Below are positions 55,714 through 64,000 of a stretch of 64,000 bases of DNA, one piece after another; the first letter of the stretch is position 1, and each line of letters opens with the position of its first letter. The notes beneath the pieces are model-generated. The model had not been told where the DNA came from, ran no database searches, and was given only the letters and a program-made list of their open reading frames with translations. The stretch spans positions 4,321,001 through 4,385,000 of the forward strand of contig NZ_LT629751.1 in NCBI RefSeq assembly GCF_900104805.1. The letters run 5' to 3'. This DNA is from Pseudomonas oryzae. GTDB taxonomy: Bacteria > Pseudomonadota > Gammaproteobacteria > Pseudomonadales > Pseudomonadaceae. Made by a program: the position numbers and the translations under genes.

Positions 55714-57255
55714 TTACAGGCCGGGGAGGTGGCGGCGCAGGCGCTCGACCAGATCGTCGAGACTGCCCGTTTCGTGGGTGGCGATGCGACCGCTGTGCGC
55801 CAGCTCCTCCTCGTCCAGCGGCTCGCGGCCGGCCTCCTGGGCCTGGACCACCGCTAGGGTGGCGTCGGACGGATCGCGTCCCTCGGCTCGGCGCTCGGCG
55901 AGCCAGGCCGCGATCACTTCCTGGGGGGCATGGCAGTCGAGGATCAGGAAGGGTACACCAAGCTGTTCGGCCACCGCGTGGGCGGCCTGGCGCTGGGCGT
56001 GCTTGAGGTAGGTGGCGTCCAGCACCACCGGGAAGCCGGCGCGCAGGACGGCGGCGCCCAGTTCGTGCAGGCGCGCGTAGGTGGCCTGGCTGGCCGCGGC
56101 CGAGTACAGCGCGCTTTCATCGGCACCGGGCAACAGGCGTTTGCGCTCGACGTCCGAGCGCAGGCGGATGGCGCCGAACGCTTCGACCAGCCGCTGGGCG
56201 ACGTGACTCTTGCCGACGGCGGACACACCATGGGTGATGGCCAGGAAGCGGACCGGCACGGTGCTGTAGCTTTCCGCCAGACTCGCATAGTTGCGGTACT
56301 GGCTGAGGATGGTCGACCGCTCGCCGGCATCCTGCTCCTGGGCTAGGCGGAACAGACAGATCTTGGCGCGTACCATGGCCCGGTAGGCCTTGTAGAACGG
56401 CAGCAGGGTCAAACCCTGGTAGTCGCCGGTCAGCTCGAGATAGGCGTTGATGAAGCGGCTGGACAGCGACTTGAGGCCGCGATCCTCGAGGTCCATGGCC
56501 AGGAAGGCGGCATCGCTCATCACGTCGATCAGGCGGAACGGCTCGTTGAACTCGATGCAGTCGAACAGCAGCACGTCGGCGCCGAGCAGGGCGACGTTGG
56601 CCAGATGGATGTCGCCGTGGCATTCGCGGACGAAGCCGTCGGCCTTGCGCTGGTCGAGGACGGGTCTGAGGCGGGCGAAGGTGTCTTCCGCCCAGGCTTC
56701 CAGATGCTGCAGCTGGGCCAGGTCGTCGTTCTCGTCGAGCAGGGGGCGGATCTGCTCGAAGTTCTGTCGTACCGGCGCCATGATCGCCTCGGCGCTGCCC
56801 AGGGTGTGTTCGGACGGTACACGCTGGGCCTTGGCGTGCAGGTTGGCGATCTGCTGGGCGAGCTGGTCGATGTGCGCCGCAGTCAGCTCGCCGCGGGCCA
56901 GGACATTGGACAGCAGTCCGCTCTGCGGGAACTGGCGCATCTTCAGGACATGATCGACTGCCGGGCCAGTGCCGCCCAGTTGCGGGTTGTCCGCGCCGCC
57001 GGTGACCGGCAGGACCTCCAAGTAGATGTCCGGTGCGGTGCGCTGATTCAGGCGCAGCTCCTCGCGGCAGAAGTGTTCGCGGGCCTCGCGGGTGCTGAAG
57101 TCGAGGAAGCCGAAGTCGACGGGCTTCTTCAGCTTGTAGGCATAGGGGCCGGTGAGCAGGACCCAGGAGATGTGTGTCTCGATGACTTCGAAGCCCTCCA
57201 CCGGGTGGGGGTACAGGGCGGGGTTCTGCAGGGCTTCGATCAGGGACTGGGGCAC
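55714..57255 (-). CDS. Bifunctional APH-like kinase / P-loop NTPase fusion protein
   Basis: This 513-residue protein has two halves. Residues about 1-320 resemble the aminoglycoside phosphotransferase fold (KLKKPVDFGFLDFSTREARE; CHGDIHLANVALLGADVLLF as the catalytic loop; FDCIEFNEPFRLIDV as the metal motif). Residues about 330-513 are a P-loop kinase (ITHGVSAVGKSHVAQRLVEA as Walker A; LRSDVERKRLLPG; then VVLDATYLKHAQRQAAH). The combination is a known conserved hypothetical type (COG0645/COG2187), function unknown; it is not a demonstrated resistance enzyme. Start GTG 57253-57255 behind AAGGA; an ATG at 57294 would add 13 residues. Confidence 0.85.
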   Translation of the reverse strand: MPQSLIEALQNPALYPHPVEGFEVIETHISWVLLTGPYAYKLKKPVDFGFLDFSTREAREHFCREELRLNQRTAPDIYLEVLPVTGGADNPQLGGTGPAVDHVLKMRQFPQSGLLSNVLARGELTAAHIDQLAQQIANLHAKAQRVPSEHTLGSAEAIMAPVRQNFEQIRPLLDENDDLAQLQHLEAWAEDTFARLRPVLDQRKADGFVRECHGDIHLANVALLGADVLLFDCIEFNEPFRLIDVMSDAAFLAMDLEDRGLKSLSSRFINAYLELTGDYQGLTLLPFYKAYRAMVRAKICLFRLAQEQDAGERSTILSQYRNYASLAESYSTVPVRFLAITHGVSAVGKSHVAQRLVEAFGAIRLRSDVERKRLLPGADESALYSAAASQATYARLHELGAAVLRAGFPVVLDATYLKHAQRQAAHAVAEQLGVPFLILDCHAPQEVIAAWLAERRAEGRDPSDATLAVVQAQEAGREPLDEEELAHSGRIATHETGSLDDLVERLRRHLPGL

Positions 57256-57357
57256 GGGTGGTCCTTTTCGTCGGAAAAGTGGCTGAATTCGCATTATGGC
57301 GGCTGCGTCCGGTCGTGCAAACCGTCGAGCGCCTCATCGGTCCTGCGGTGAAGCGCG

Positions 57358-57363
57358 TATAAT
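57358..57363 (+). promoter_or_regulatory. -10 hexamer 8 nt before the mrcB start
   Basis: A perfect TATAAT lies 8 nt before the mrcB ATG. The -35 region at 17-18 nt spacing (CATCGG or TCATCG) is poor. If used, the mRNA would have almost no leader. A longer transcript from elsewhere cannot be excluded. Confidence 0.4.
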
Positions 57364-57371
57364 GCCGAGCC

Positions 57372-59717
57372 ATGACACGATCTCGCACTCCCTCCCGCCG
57401 TACATCTCCTTCCCGTCGTCAGCCGCCGCGCGCCTCCCGCCCCTGGATGGGCTGGCTGGTCAAGCTTGGGCTGGCCGGCCTGGTGTTGCTCGCCGCGCTG
57501 ATGATCTACCTCGATGCCGTCGTCCAGGAGAAGTTCTCCGGGCAGCGCTGGACCGTGCCGGCGAAGGTCTACGCGCGGCCGCTGGAGCTGTTCGCCGGGC
57601 TCAAGCTGAGCCGCGAGGACTTCGTCACCGAGCTGCAGGCGCTCGGCTATCGGCGGGTCAACCGGGTGCAGCGCCCCGGCGAACTGGCGGTGAGCGCCAG
57701 CCAGGTCGAGCTGCACACGCGCGGCTTCCGGTTCTACGAGGGCGCCGAGCCGGCCCAGCAGCTGCGGGTGCGCTTCTCCGGCAACCAGGTAGTCGGGCTC
57801 AGCCAGTCCGGCGGTGGCGAGCTGGCGGTGGCGCGCCTGGAACCGCTGATGATCGGCGGTCTGTATCCGGCGCACAACGAAGATCGCATCCTGGTCCAGC
57901 TGGATGAGGTGCCGCCGCGTCTGCTGGAAACCCTGATCGCGGTCGAGGATCGCGAGTTCTACAGTCACTTCGGCGTGTCGCCCAAGTCGATCGCTCGTGC
58001 CATGTGGGTCAACACCACCGCGGGGTCGCTGGTGCAGGGGGGCAGTACCCTGACCCAGCAGCTGGTGAAGAACTTCTTTCTCAGCAACGAGCGCAGCCTG
58101 AGCCGCAAGGGTACCGAGGCGCTGATGGCGCTGTTGCTGGAGCTGCACTACGACAAGCAGCAGATCCTCGAGGCCTACCTCAACGAGGTTTTCCTCGGCC
58201 AGGACGGGCAGCGGGCGATCCACGGTTTCGGCCTGGCCAGCCAGTACTTCTTCGGCCAGCCGCTGGCCGAGCTGCGTCTGCACCAGATCGCCCTGCTGGT
58301 CGGTATGGTCAAAGGGCCGTCCTACTACAATCCGCGGCGGTACCCCGAACGGGCGCTGGTGCGGCGCAATCTGGTGCTCGACCTGCTCGCCGAGCAGGGG
58401 GTGGCCAGCAGCGAGGAAGTGGCGCTGGCGAAGAAGGCGCCGCTGGAGGTCAGCAGCCGCGGCAGCCTGGCCAACAGCACCTATCCGGCCTTCCTCGACA
58501 TGGTCAAGCGCCAGTTGCGCCAGGACTACCGCGACGAGGATCTGACCGAGGAAGGGCTGCGCATCTTCACCAGCCTCGATCCCATCCTGCAGCTCAAGGC
58601 CGAGAAGGCCATGGCCGAGACGCTCAAGCGCCTCGGCGGGCGCAAGGGCATCGACGAGGTCGAGGCGGCGATGGTCGTCACCAATCCGCAGACCGGCGAG
58701 GTGCAGGCGCTGCTCGGCAGTCGTCAGCCGCGCTTCGCCGGTTTCAACCGAGCGCTGGACGCCCAGCGGCCGATCGGTTCGCTGGTCAAGCCGGCGGTCT
58801 ATCTGACCGCTCTGGAGAAGCCGAGCCAGTACACCCTGACCAGTTGGTTGGCCGACGAGCCGTTTTCGATCAAGGGCGCTGACGGTCAGGTCTGGCAGCC
58901 GAAAAACTATGACCACCAGGCCCACGGCACCATCTTCCTCTATCAGGGGCTGGCGCACTCCTACAACCTGTCCACCGCCAAGCTGGGCCTCGAGCTGGGC
59001 GTCCCCAGCGTGCTGAAGACCGTGGCGCGTCTGGGCGTGGAGCAGGATTGGCCGGCCTACCCGTCGATGCTGCTGGGTGCGGGTTCGCTCAGTCCGATGC
59101 AGGTGGCGGGCATGTATCAGACGCTGGCCAACGGTGGCTTCAACACCCCGCTGCGCGGCATCCGCAGCGTGTTGACCGCTACCGGCGAGCCGCTCAAGGG
59201 CTATCCCTACGAGGTGCAGCAGCGCTTCGATCCGGGAGCCATCCATCTGGTGCAGGAGGCCATGCGCCGGGTGATGCGCGAGGGCACTGCGCGCTCGGTG
59301 TACAACCAGCTGCCGGCTTCGCTGAACCTGGCGGGCAAGACCGGCACCAGCAACGACTCGCGAGACAGCTGGTTCGCCGGTTTCGGCCAGGATCTGCTGG
59401 CGGTGGTGTGGATGGGACGCGACGACAACGGCAAGACGCCGCTGACCGGGGCCACCGGGGCGTTGCAGGTGTGGGCCGGCTTCATGCGCAGCGCCATGCC
59501 GACACCGCTGGACACCACTCCGCCCAACAACGTGACCCTGGCCTGGGTCGACCCCTACAGCGGCCAGGGCTCCGACCAGAGCTGCCCGGGAGCGGTGCAG
59601 ATGCCGTATATTCGCGGCAGTGAGCCGCCATCCGGTGCGCCCTGCGGTCTGCCCCAGCAGTTGCAGGAGCCGGCGCAGCAGGTCATGGACTGGGTGCGTG
59701 GCTGGCTGGAGCAATAA
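57372..59717 (+). CDS. mrcB: Penicillin-binding protein 1B (bifunctional PG synthase)
   Basis: PBP1b polymerises glycan strands and cross-links peptides. The 781-residue protein has a basic cytoplasmic N-terminus (SRTPSRRTSPSRRQPPRASR), one membrane span (LVKLGLAGLVLLAALMIYL), a UB2H domain, the GT51 transglycosylase (AVEDREFYSHFGVSPKSIAR; GGSTLTQQLVKNFFLS; EAYLNEVFLG) and the transpeptidase with active-site Ser in GSLVKPAVY, the SYN motif in LAHSYNLSTAK and KTGTSND. It is divergent from the kinase fusion gene. Confidence 0.97.
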   Translation: MTRSRTPSRRTSPSRRQPPRASRPWMGWLVKLGLAGLVLLAALMIYLDAVVQEKFSGQRWTVPAKVYARPLELFAGLKLSREDFVTELQALGYRRVNRVQRPGELAVSASQVELHTRGFRFYEGAEPAQQLRVRFSGNQVVGLSQSGGGELAVARLEPLMIGGLYPAHNEDRILVQLDEVPPRLLETLIAVEDREFYSHFGVSPKSIARAMWVNTTAGSLVQGGSTLTQQLVKNFFLSNERSLSRKGTEALMALLLELHYDKQQILEAYLNEVFLGQDGQRAIHGFGLASQYFFGQPLAELRLHQIALLVGMVKGPSYYNPRRYPERALVRRNLVLDLLAEQGVASSEEVALAKKAPLEVSSRGSLANSTYPAFLDMVKRQLRQDYRDEDLTEEGLRIFTSLDPILQLKAEKAMAETLKRLGGRKGIDEVEAAMVVTNPQTGEVQALLGSRQPRFAGFNRALDAQRPIGSLVKPAVYLTALEKPSQYTLTSWLADEPFSIKGADGQVWQPKNYDHQAHGTIFLYQGLAHSYNLSTAKLGLELGVPSVLKTVARLGVEQDWPAYPSMLLGAGSLSPMQVAGMYQTLANGGFNTPLRGIRSVLTATGEPLKGYPYEVQQRFDPGAIHLVQEAMRRVMREGTARSVYNQLPASLNLAGKTGTSNDSRDSWFAGFGQDLLAVVWMGRDDNGKTPLTGATGALQVWAGFMRSAMPTPLDTTPPNNVTLAWVDPYSGQGSDQSCPGAVQMPYIRGSEPPSGAPCGLPQQLQEPAQQVMDWVRGWLEQ

Positions 59718-59816
59718 CCAAGGGGCGGCACTTTGCTGGCTGGCGGCAGGTCTAATCGCATGAGTGACGGCCGCCGGGCGGTTCGTCATGCGTCATTCAC
59801 GGCAGGGAGACTGGAA

Positions 59817-60503
59817 GTGAACAAGGGTTGGTTGGTGCCGCTGGCATTGTCGCTGCTGGCGGGCTGTGCGACTCCGGTGCAGCGGGGGTCGATTCCGGTG
59901 GTCGAGGCTGGGCGGCCGGTCAGTGCCGGCGGGCAGCAGATGCGTGCGCCGGCTGCGGTAACGCCGCAAGCGGCGCCGCAGATGCAGGCGCAGGATTCCG
60001 GTGTGGTGGTGATGGTGCCGCAGGAGGTGGCTGCTGCGCCGATCCAGACTTTTCCAGGGGCTTCGAGCAGTGCCCCGCTGACCACCAGTGGCGGACTCGG
60101 CGCTTCGCCATCGGGCGTGTCGGCGCCTGCAGCGCCGCAGGCCGGCTCGGGGGCGGTTACCCTGGCGGCGGACGAGCGTCTCGACGGTCCGGTGCTGGCG
60201 CTGCTGACTTCGGCGCAGCAGATGGAGCGCAGTGGCAACCTGGCCGGTGCCTCGTCCAGTCTGGAGCGTGCCCAGCGTATCGCTCCGCGCGAGCCGCAGG
60301 TGCTCTATCGATTGGCGGAAGTGCGCCTGGCTCAGGGCGATCCGGCCCAGGCCGAGCAGCTGGCGCGCCGTGGCCTGACCTATGCCGGCGGCCGTCCGGC
60401 GCTGCAGGCCAGCCTGTGGGAGGTGATCGCCCAGGCGCGGGAGCGTCAGGGGGATGCGGCTGGTGCGGCCCAGGCTCGCCAGCGCGCCAAGGTGCCGCTC
60501 TGA
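59817..60503 (+). CDS. TPR-type lipoprotein downstream of mrcB
   Basis: This 228-residue protein has a lipoprotein signal with lipobox LLAGC (MNKGWLVPLALSLLAGCATP), a long Ala/Pro/Gln/Gly/Ser-rich linker (residues about 25-120) and a C-terminal tetratricopeptide-like part (SAQQMERSGNLAGASSSLER; VLYRLAEVRLAQGDPAQAEQ; WEVIAQARERQGDAAGAAQA). It starts at GTG 59817 behind GGGAGA. A lipoprotein with TPRs behind mrcB could be a PBP1b partner, in the manner of LpoB, but that is inference. The stop overlaps the next start (TGATG). Confidence 0.85.
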   Translation: MNKGWLVPLALSLLAGCATPVQRGSIPVVEAGRPVSAGGQQMRAPAAVTPQAAPQMQAQDSGVVVMVPQEVAAAPIQTFPGASSSAPLTTSGGLGASPSGVSAPAAPQAGSGAVTLAADERLDGPVLALLTSAQQMERSGNLAGASSSLERAQRIAPREPQVLYRLAEVRLAQGDPAQAEQLARRGLTYAGGRPALQASLWEVIAQARERQGDAAGAAQARQRAKVPL

Positions 60504-60826
60504 TGGACGCTCGCCTGCCTGTCCTGGCCGAACAGTTGCTGCTGATCGAGCGTGAGCTGCGTCTGCTCGGCTGGTGGGCCAGTGTGCCCCCCGATGCTGC
60601 GCGGCTGTCCAGTCGCGAGCCCTTCTGCGTCGATACTCTGGCGTTCGAGGAGTGGTTGCAGTGGATCCTGCTGCCGCGGATGAAGGTGCTTGTCGAGGCG
60701 GGCGGAGCTTTGCCCTCGGCCTGCGCGTTGCGTCCGATGGGTGAGATGTCCTGGGCGGGAGATGCGCGTGTGGCCGGGCTGCTGGACTTGCTGGGCGAGG
60801 TTGATTGCGTGCTGACCGCCGCCTGA
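60503..60826 (+). CDS. YqcC family protein
   Basis: The 107-residue YqcC-like protein contains LPVLAEQLLLIERELRLLGW, SSREPFCVDTLAFEEWLQWI and RMKVLVEAGGALP, the family pattern. No signal peptide or known active site. The start overlaps the upstream lipoprotein stop (TGATG), so it is co-translated. The role is unknown; in other gammaproteobacteria YqcC lies beside the pseudouridine synthase truC, which is not the case here. Confidence 0.85.
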   Translation: MDARLPVLAEQLLLIERELRLLGWWASVPPDAARLSSREPFCVDTLAFEEWLQWILLPRMKVLVEAGGALPSACALRPMGEMSWAGDARVAGLLDLLGEVDCVLTAA

Positions 60827-60847
60827 AGTTGGCGGCGGCCCACAGGA

Positions 60848-61288
60848 TTACTGGCAGTTCTCGGCGATGGCCTTTTCCGTCTCGCTGATCCTGGTCTGGC
60901 GCTCATCCTGCGTCAGACGGCGCGCCTCGCCCTCGGCATCGGACACCCGCACGCGGCGGTTGTTGCGCAGCTGGGCCAGGTTGGTGCGCAGGCTGGTGCA
61001 GTACGCCTCGAGCTCCTTTTCCTTCTGCGCCACTTCCTGGCGCACGCGGGCATCGATTTCCTCCTGCTGCGGGTCGTTGACCATGCCGCTTGCCGCCGGC
61101 GGGGTTGCTGCGGGCTTGCCAGCCGCTGGCTGCTTGGCGGTGGGGATCACGCTGGCTTCGGCCGACTGCGGCGGCTGGGCGGTGAAATGGGTAACGCCCT
61201 GGGCATCGACCCACTTGTAGATCTGGCCGGCGCAGGCTGCGCCCACGCAACCGAACAGCAGACTGGCGAGAAGAAGTGTGCGACGCAT
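60848..61288 (-). CDS. DUF4124 domain-containing exported protein
   Basis: The 146-residue protein has a signal peptide (LLLASLLFGCVGAACAG, cleavage about residue 21) and then the short DUF4124 motif QIYKWVDAQGVTHFTAQPPQ. A middle Pro/Ala-rich stretch is followed by a charged C-terminal helix (EEIDARVRQEVAQKEKELEA; NRRVRVSDAEGEARRL). A Cys near residue 14 of the signal is not a good lipobox. The function is unknown. It is convergent with the YqcC gene and divergent from ilvI, 393 nt away. Confidence 0.85.
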   Translation of the reverse strand: MRRTLLLASLLFGCVGAACAGQIYKWVDAQGVTHFTAQPPQSAEASVIPTAKQPAAGKPAATPPAASGMVNDPQQEEIDARVRQEVAQKEKELEAYCTSLRTNLAQLRNNRRVRVSDAEGEARRLTQDERQTRISETEKAIAENCQ

Positions 61289-61681
61289 GCTGGATCCTTG
61301 TCGTGTCGGGAAAGGCGCCGGTCACTATACCGAAAAGCAGCGCCCCGGCAGTCTGCGCTGGGTCACAGGCGCAGCGGTGAACTTCGGCTTGACTTGCCTG
61401 CGGCTTACCCGAACAATCTGCGATTCGCTGTAGCGAGTCCGATACTCTTGCGGCTCCTCGGCAGACCATGAGGTGCACACCCGCGCCGCCCAAGCCAGGC
61501 CCTGTCACGCGTTACCTCGCGCCGGGGGGGGAGCTTTCCGTAACACCAGGAGCGCTCCCGATACTTGCTAAGTCAGCAGCTGACGTCGCCGGCGACTACC
61601 GTCGCCCATGCTCTGCCTGGCAGTTAACCGAACTTCGGTCGCCCCTTCGAGGGTGTTTCTCAGGCGTTCTAGAGGTGAAAC
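61289..61681 (+). other. 393-nt gene-free region before ilvI (promoter/leader)
   Basis: No convincing gene is seen. It must hold the divergent promoters of the DUF4124 gene and ilvI. TTGACT at 61389 with AACAAT 17 nt later is a candidate ilvI promoter. TCGCT-GT-AGCGA (near 61425) is a small hairpin. A short frame from 61608 overlaps the ilvI start but lacks the runs of Leu/Val/Ile codons expected for an attenuator. The last bases, GAGGTGAAAC, are the ilvI ribosome site. Confidence 0.5.
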
Positions 61682-63406
61682 GTGGAGCTTTTATCAGGCG
61701 CTGAAATGATCGTCCGCTTCCTGCGCGACGAGGGCGTGAAGTACATCTACGGGTACCCGGGTGGTGCCGTTCTGCATATCTACGATGCGCTTTTCAAGGA
61801 AAAGTCCATCGAGCACATTCTGGTCCGTCACGAGCAGGCCGCCACCCACATGGCCGACGGCTATGCCCGCGCGACCGGCAAGGCCGGCGTGGTGCTGGTG
61901 ACTTCCGGCCCGGGGGCGACCAACGCCATCACCGGCATCGCCACCGCCTACATGGACTCGATCCCCATGGTGGTGCTGTCCGGCCAGGTGCCGAGCAACA
62001 TGGTCGGTACCGACGCCTTCCAGGAAACCGACATGGTCGGCATTTCCCGGCCGATCGTGAAGCACAGCTTCATCATCAAGCACCCGTCGGAAATCCCCGA
62101 GGTGCTGAAGAAGGCCTTCTACATCGCCGAGTCCGGTCGTCCCGGTCCGGTGGTCGTCGATTTCCCCAAGGACATGACCAACCCGGCGGAGAAGTACGAG
62201 TACGTCTACCCGAAGAAGGTCAAGCTGCGCTCCTATGGCCCGGCCGTGCGCGGCCACTCCGGGCAAATCCGCAAGGCTGCCGAGATGCTGCTGGCGGCCA
62301 AGCGCCCGGTGCTCTACTCCGGTGGTGGCGTGATCATGGGCAATGCTTCGGCGCCTTTGACCGAGCTGGCGCGCATGCTCAACCTGCCGGTGACCAACAC
62401 CCTGATGGGACTCGGCGGCTACCCGGGCAGCGACCGCCAGTTCCTTGGCATGCTCGGCATGCACGGCAGCTACACCGCCAACCTGACCATGCACCACGCC
62501 GACGTGATCCTCGCCGTCGGTGCGCGCTTCGACGATCGGGTGATCAACGGTGCGCCGAAGTTCTGCCCGAACGCCAAGATCATCCACATTGACATCGACC
62601 CGGCGTCGATCTCCAAGACTATCAAGGCCGACGTGCCGATCGTCGGTCCGGTCGACAGCGTGCTCACCGAGATGGTGGCCATCCTCAAGGAAATCGGCCA
62701 GAAGCCGAACCAGGAAGCCCTGGCCAGCTGGTGGAAGCAGATCGAGGAGTGGCGCGGTAACCGTAGCCTGTTCCCCTACGACAAGGGCGACGGCAGCATC
62801 ATCAAGCCGCAGACCGTGATCGAGACTCTCTACGAGGTTACCCGTGGCGATGCCTTCGTCGCCTCGGACGTCGGCCAGCACCAGATGTTCGCCGCCCAGT
62901 ACTACAAGTTCGACAAGCCGAACCGCTGGCTGAACTCCGGAGGCCTGGGCACCATGGGCTTCGGCCTGCCGGCGGCCATGGGCGCCAAGCTGAACTTCCC
63001 GGATGTCGACGTCGCCTGCGTCACCGGTGAAGGCAGCATCCAGATGAACATCCAGGAGCTGTCGACCTGCCTGCAGTACGACCTGCCGGTGAAGATCGTC
63101 ACTCTCAACAACCAGGCTCTGGGCATGGTCAAGCAGTGGCAGGACATGGTCTACAGCGGCCGCCACTCGCACTCCTACATGGATTCGCTGCCGGACTTCG
63201 TCAAGCTGGTCGAAGCCTACGGGCACGTCGGCATGAAGATCACCCGGCTCGAGGACCTCAAGCCGAAGATGGAAGAGGCCTTCGCGCTCAAGGATCGCCT
63301 GGTGTTCCTGGACATTCAGGTGGATGCCAGCGAGCACGTATACCCGATGCAGATTCGTGACGGCTCCATGCGCGACATGTGGCTGAGCAAGACGGAGCGC
63401 ACCTGA
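61682..63406 (+). CDS. ilvI: Acetolactate synthase large subunit (IlvI/IlvB)
   Basis: AHAS condenses pyruvate with pyruvate or 2-ketobutyrate in branched-chain amino acid synthesis. The 574-residue ThDP enzyme has the catalytic Glu region [20 protein letters not shown], the FAD-region [16 protein letters not shown] and the ThDP-binding [20 protein letters not shown] with [12 protein letters not shown]. It starts at GTG 61682 behind GAGGTGAAAC. ilvH follows after 2 nt and ilvC soon after. Confidence 0.97.
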   Translation: MELLSGAEMIVRFLRDEGVKYIYGYPGGAVLHIYDALFKEKSIEHILVRHEQAATHMADGYARATGKAGVVLVTSGPGATNAITGIATAYMDSIPMVVLSGQVPSNMVGTDAFQETDMVGISRPIVKHSFIIKHPSEIPEVLKKAFYIAESGRPGPVVVDFPKDMTNPAEKYEYVYPKKVKLRSYGPAVRGHSGQIRKAAEMLLAAKRPVLYSGGGVIMGNASAPLTELARMLNLPVTNTLMGLGGYPGSDRQFLGMLGMHGSYTANLTMHHADVILAVGARFDDRVINGAPKFCPNAKIIHIDIDPASISKTIKADVPIVGPVDSVLTEMVAILKEIGQKPNQEALASWWKQIEEWRGNRSLFPYDKGDGSIIKPQTVIETLYEVTRGDAFVASDVGQHQMFAAQYYKFDKPNRWLNSGGLGTMGFGLPAAMGAKLNFPDVDVACVTGEGSIQMNIQELSTCLQYDLPVKIVTLNNQALGMVKQWQDMVYSGRHSHSYMDSLPDFVKLVEAYGHVGMKITRLEDLKPKMEEAFALKDRLVFLDIQVDASEHVYPMQIRDGSMRDMWLSKTERT

Positions 63407-63408
63407 AC

Positions 63409-63900
63409 ATGCGACACATCATCTCCCTGCTCCTGGAAAACGAACCCGGCGCGCTGTCGCGCGTGGTCGGTCTGTTCTCCCAGCGCAACTACAACATCGA
63501 GAGCCTGACCGTGGCGCCGACCGAGGACCCGACTCTGTCGCGTCTGACGCTCACCACCATCGGTCAGGACGAAGTGATCGAGCAGATCACCAAGAACCTG
63601 AACAAGCTGATCGAAGTGGTCAAGCTGGTGAACCTGTCGGAAAGCGCGCACATCGAGCGCGAGCTGATGCTGGTCAAGGTCAAGGCCACCGGCGCCCAGC
63701 GCGCCGAGATCAAGCGCACCGCCGACATCTTCCGCGGCCAGATCGTGGACGTCACCAGCAGCGTCTACACCGTGCAGCTGGCAGGTACCAGCGACAAGCT
63801 CGACAGCTTCATTCAGGCCATCGGCACCGCGTCGATCCTGGAAGTGGTCCGCAGCGGTGTCACCGGCATCGCCCGCGGCGACAAGACGCTGAGCATCTGA
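63409..63900 (+). CDS. ilvH: Acetolactate synthase small (regulatory) subunit IlvH
   Basis: IlvH activates IlvI and confers valine feedback inhibition. The 163-residue protein has an N-terminal ACT domain (ISLLLENEPGALSRVVGLFS; RNYNIESLTVAPTEDPTLSR) and the conserved C-terminal domain (ELMLVKVKATGAQRAEIKRT; FRGQIVDVTSSVYTVQLAGT). The ATG at 63409 (MRHIISLL) is chosen over an in-frame start inside ilvI. It starts 2 nt after the ilvI stop. Confidence 0.97.
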   Translation: MRHIISLLLENEPGALSRVVGLFSQRNYNIESLTVAPTEDPTLSRLTLTTIGQDEVIEQITKNLNKLIEVVKLVNLSESAHIERELMLVKVKATGAQRAEIKRTADIFRGQIVDVTSSVYTVQLAGTSDKLDSFIQAIGTASILEVVRSGVTGIARGDKTLSI

Positions 63901-63944
63901 TTTTGAACAAGGCCTGACAGGCCGCACTGAACCGAGGGTTTTCC

Positions 63945-64000
63945 ATGCACGTTTACTACGACAAAGACTGCGATCTGTCGATCATCCAGGGCAAGAAGGT
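63945..64000 (+). CDS. ilvC: Ketol-acid reductoisomerase IlvC (partial, first 18 codons)
   Basis: The first 18 codons read MHVYYDKDCDLSIIQGKK, the family N-terminus; the gene continues past the right edge. IlvC converts acetolactate to dihydroxy-isovalerate, the next step after IlvIH. The start lies 44 nt after ilvH, behind CGAGGGTTTTCC. A small GGCCT-GAC-AGGCC hairpin lies in the gap. Confidence 0.95.
   Translation, partial: MHVYYDKDCDLSIIQGKK

Noticed and set aside
61608..61709. 33-codon frame (MLCLAVNRTSVAPSRVFLRR...) overlapping the ilvI start, as a possible ilv leader peptide
   Set aside because: No run of Leu, Val or Ile codons and no terminator hairpin between it and ilvI.

Overview
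This 64 kb window is a chromosomal core-genome segment from a gammaproteobacterium, almost certainly a high-GC Pseudomonas. Gene order runs, with few interruptions, in the order I recall from Pseudomonas aeruginosa between smpB and ilvC. The window also carries lineage markers: the cbrXAB system followed by a CrcZ-type RNA, and a PrrF-type RNA between a phuW-like gene and a cyclic-nucleotide-binding gene. I see no insertion sequence, prophage, integrase, CRISPR array or rRNA operon.

Layout. 1-8.8 kb: smpB (partial), ratA-rnfH, bamE/fur divergent pair, SOS gene recN with a LexA box, and the heat-shock cluster grpE-dnaK-dnaJ with two sigma-32 promoters, then dapB. 8.8-20.6 kb: carAB with a leader that holds a 9-codon ORF running into an intrinsic terminator, greA, a small membrane protein, yhbY, a decayed rlmE (ftsJ), ftsH-folP-glmM, tpiA, secG. 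20.6-29.6 kb: tRNA-Leu(GAG), tRNA-fMet, and the translation/transcription cluster rimP-nusA-infB-rbfA-truB-rpsO-pnp. 29.7-42.1 kb, all on the minus strand: DUF2845, DUF748, a methyltransferase, acs, pgi, panD-panC-panB, folK, pcnB. 42.2-49 kb: crcZ, cbrB, cbrA, cbrX, gluQ, dksA. 49-55.6 kb: aminotransferase, sfsA, a Rieske protein, a heme-type ABC permease and ATPase with a ChaN/PhuW lipoprotein, prrF, cbpA and a TfoX-C protein. 55.7-64 kb: an APH-like/P-loop kinase fusion, mrcB (PBP1b), a TPR lipoprotein, a YqcC-like protein, DUF4124, and ilvI-ilvH-ilvC (partial).

Most genes are intact housekeeping genes with strong shadow frames on the other strand, typical of high-GC coding DNA. The interesting content is mostly non-coding. 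It includes a six-CA-motif CrcZ RNA with a sigma-54 promoter and an exact TGTTAC-N14-GTAACA activator site. A single PrrF RNA sits under a Fur box where I recall a tandem pair in P. aeruginosa. The carA leader looks like a translation-coupled attenuator. A long composite hairpin lies between rpsO and pnp.

The clearest anomaly is rlmE. Its N-terminus, its SDMAPN motif region and its C-terminus are all recognisable, but they lie in different frames with the SAM-binding core deleted. A second anomaly is the heme-uptake locus, which keeps permease, ATPase and PhuW-like genes but has no receptor, heme chaperone or binding protein beside them.
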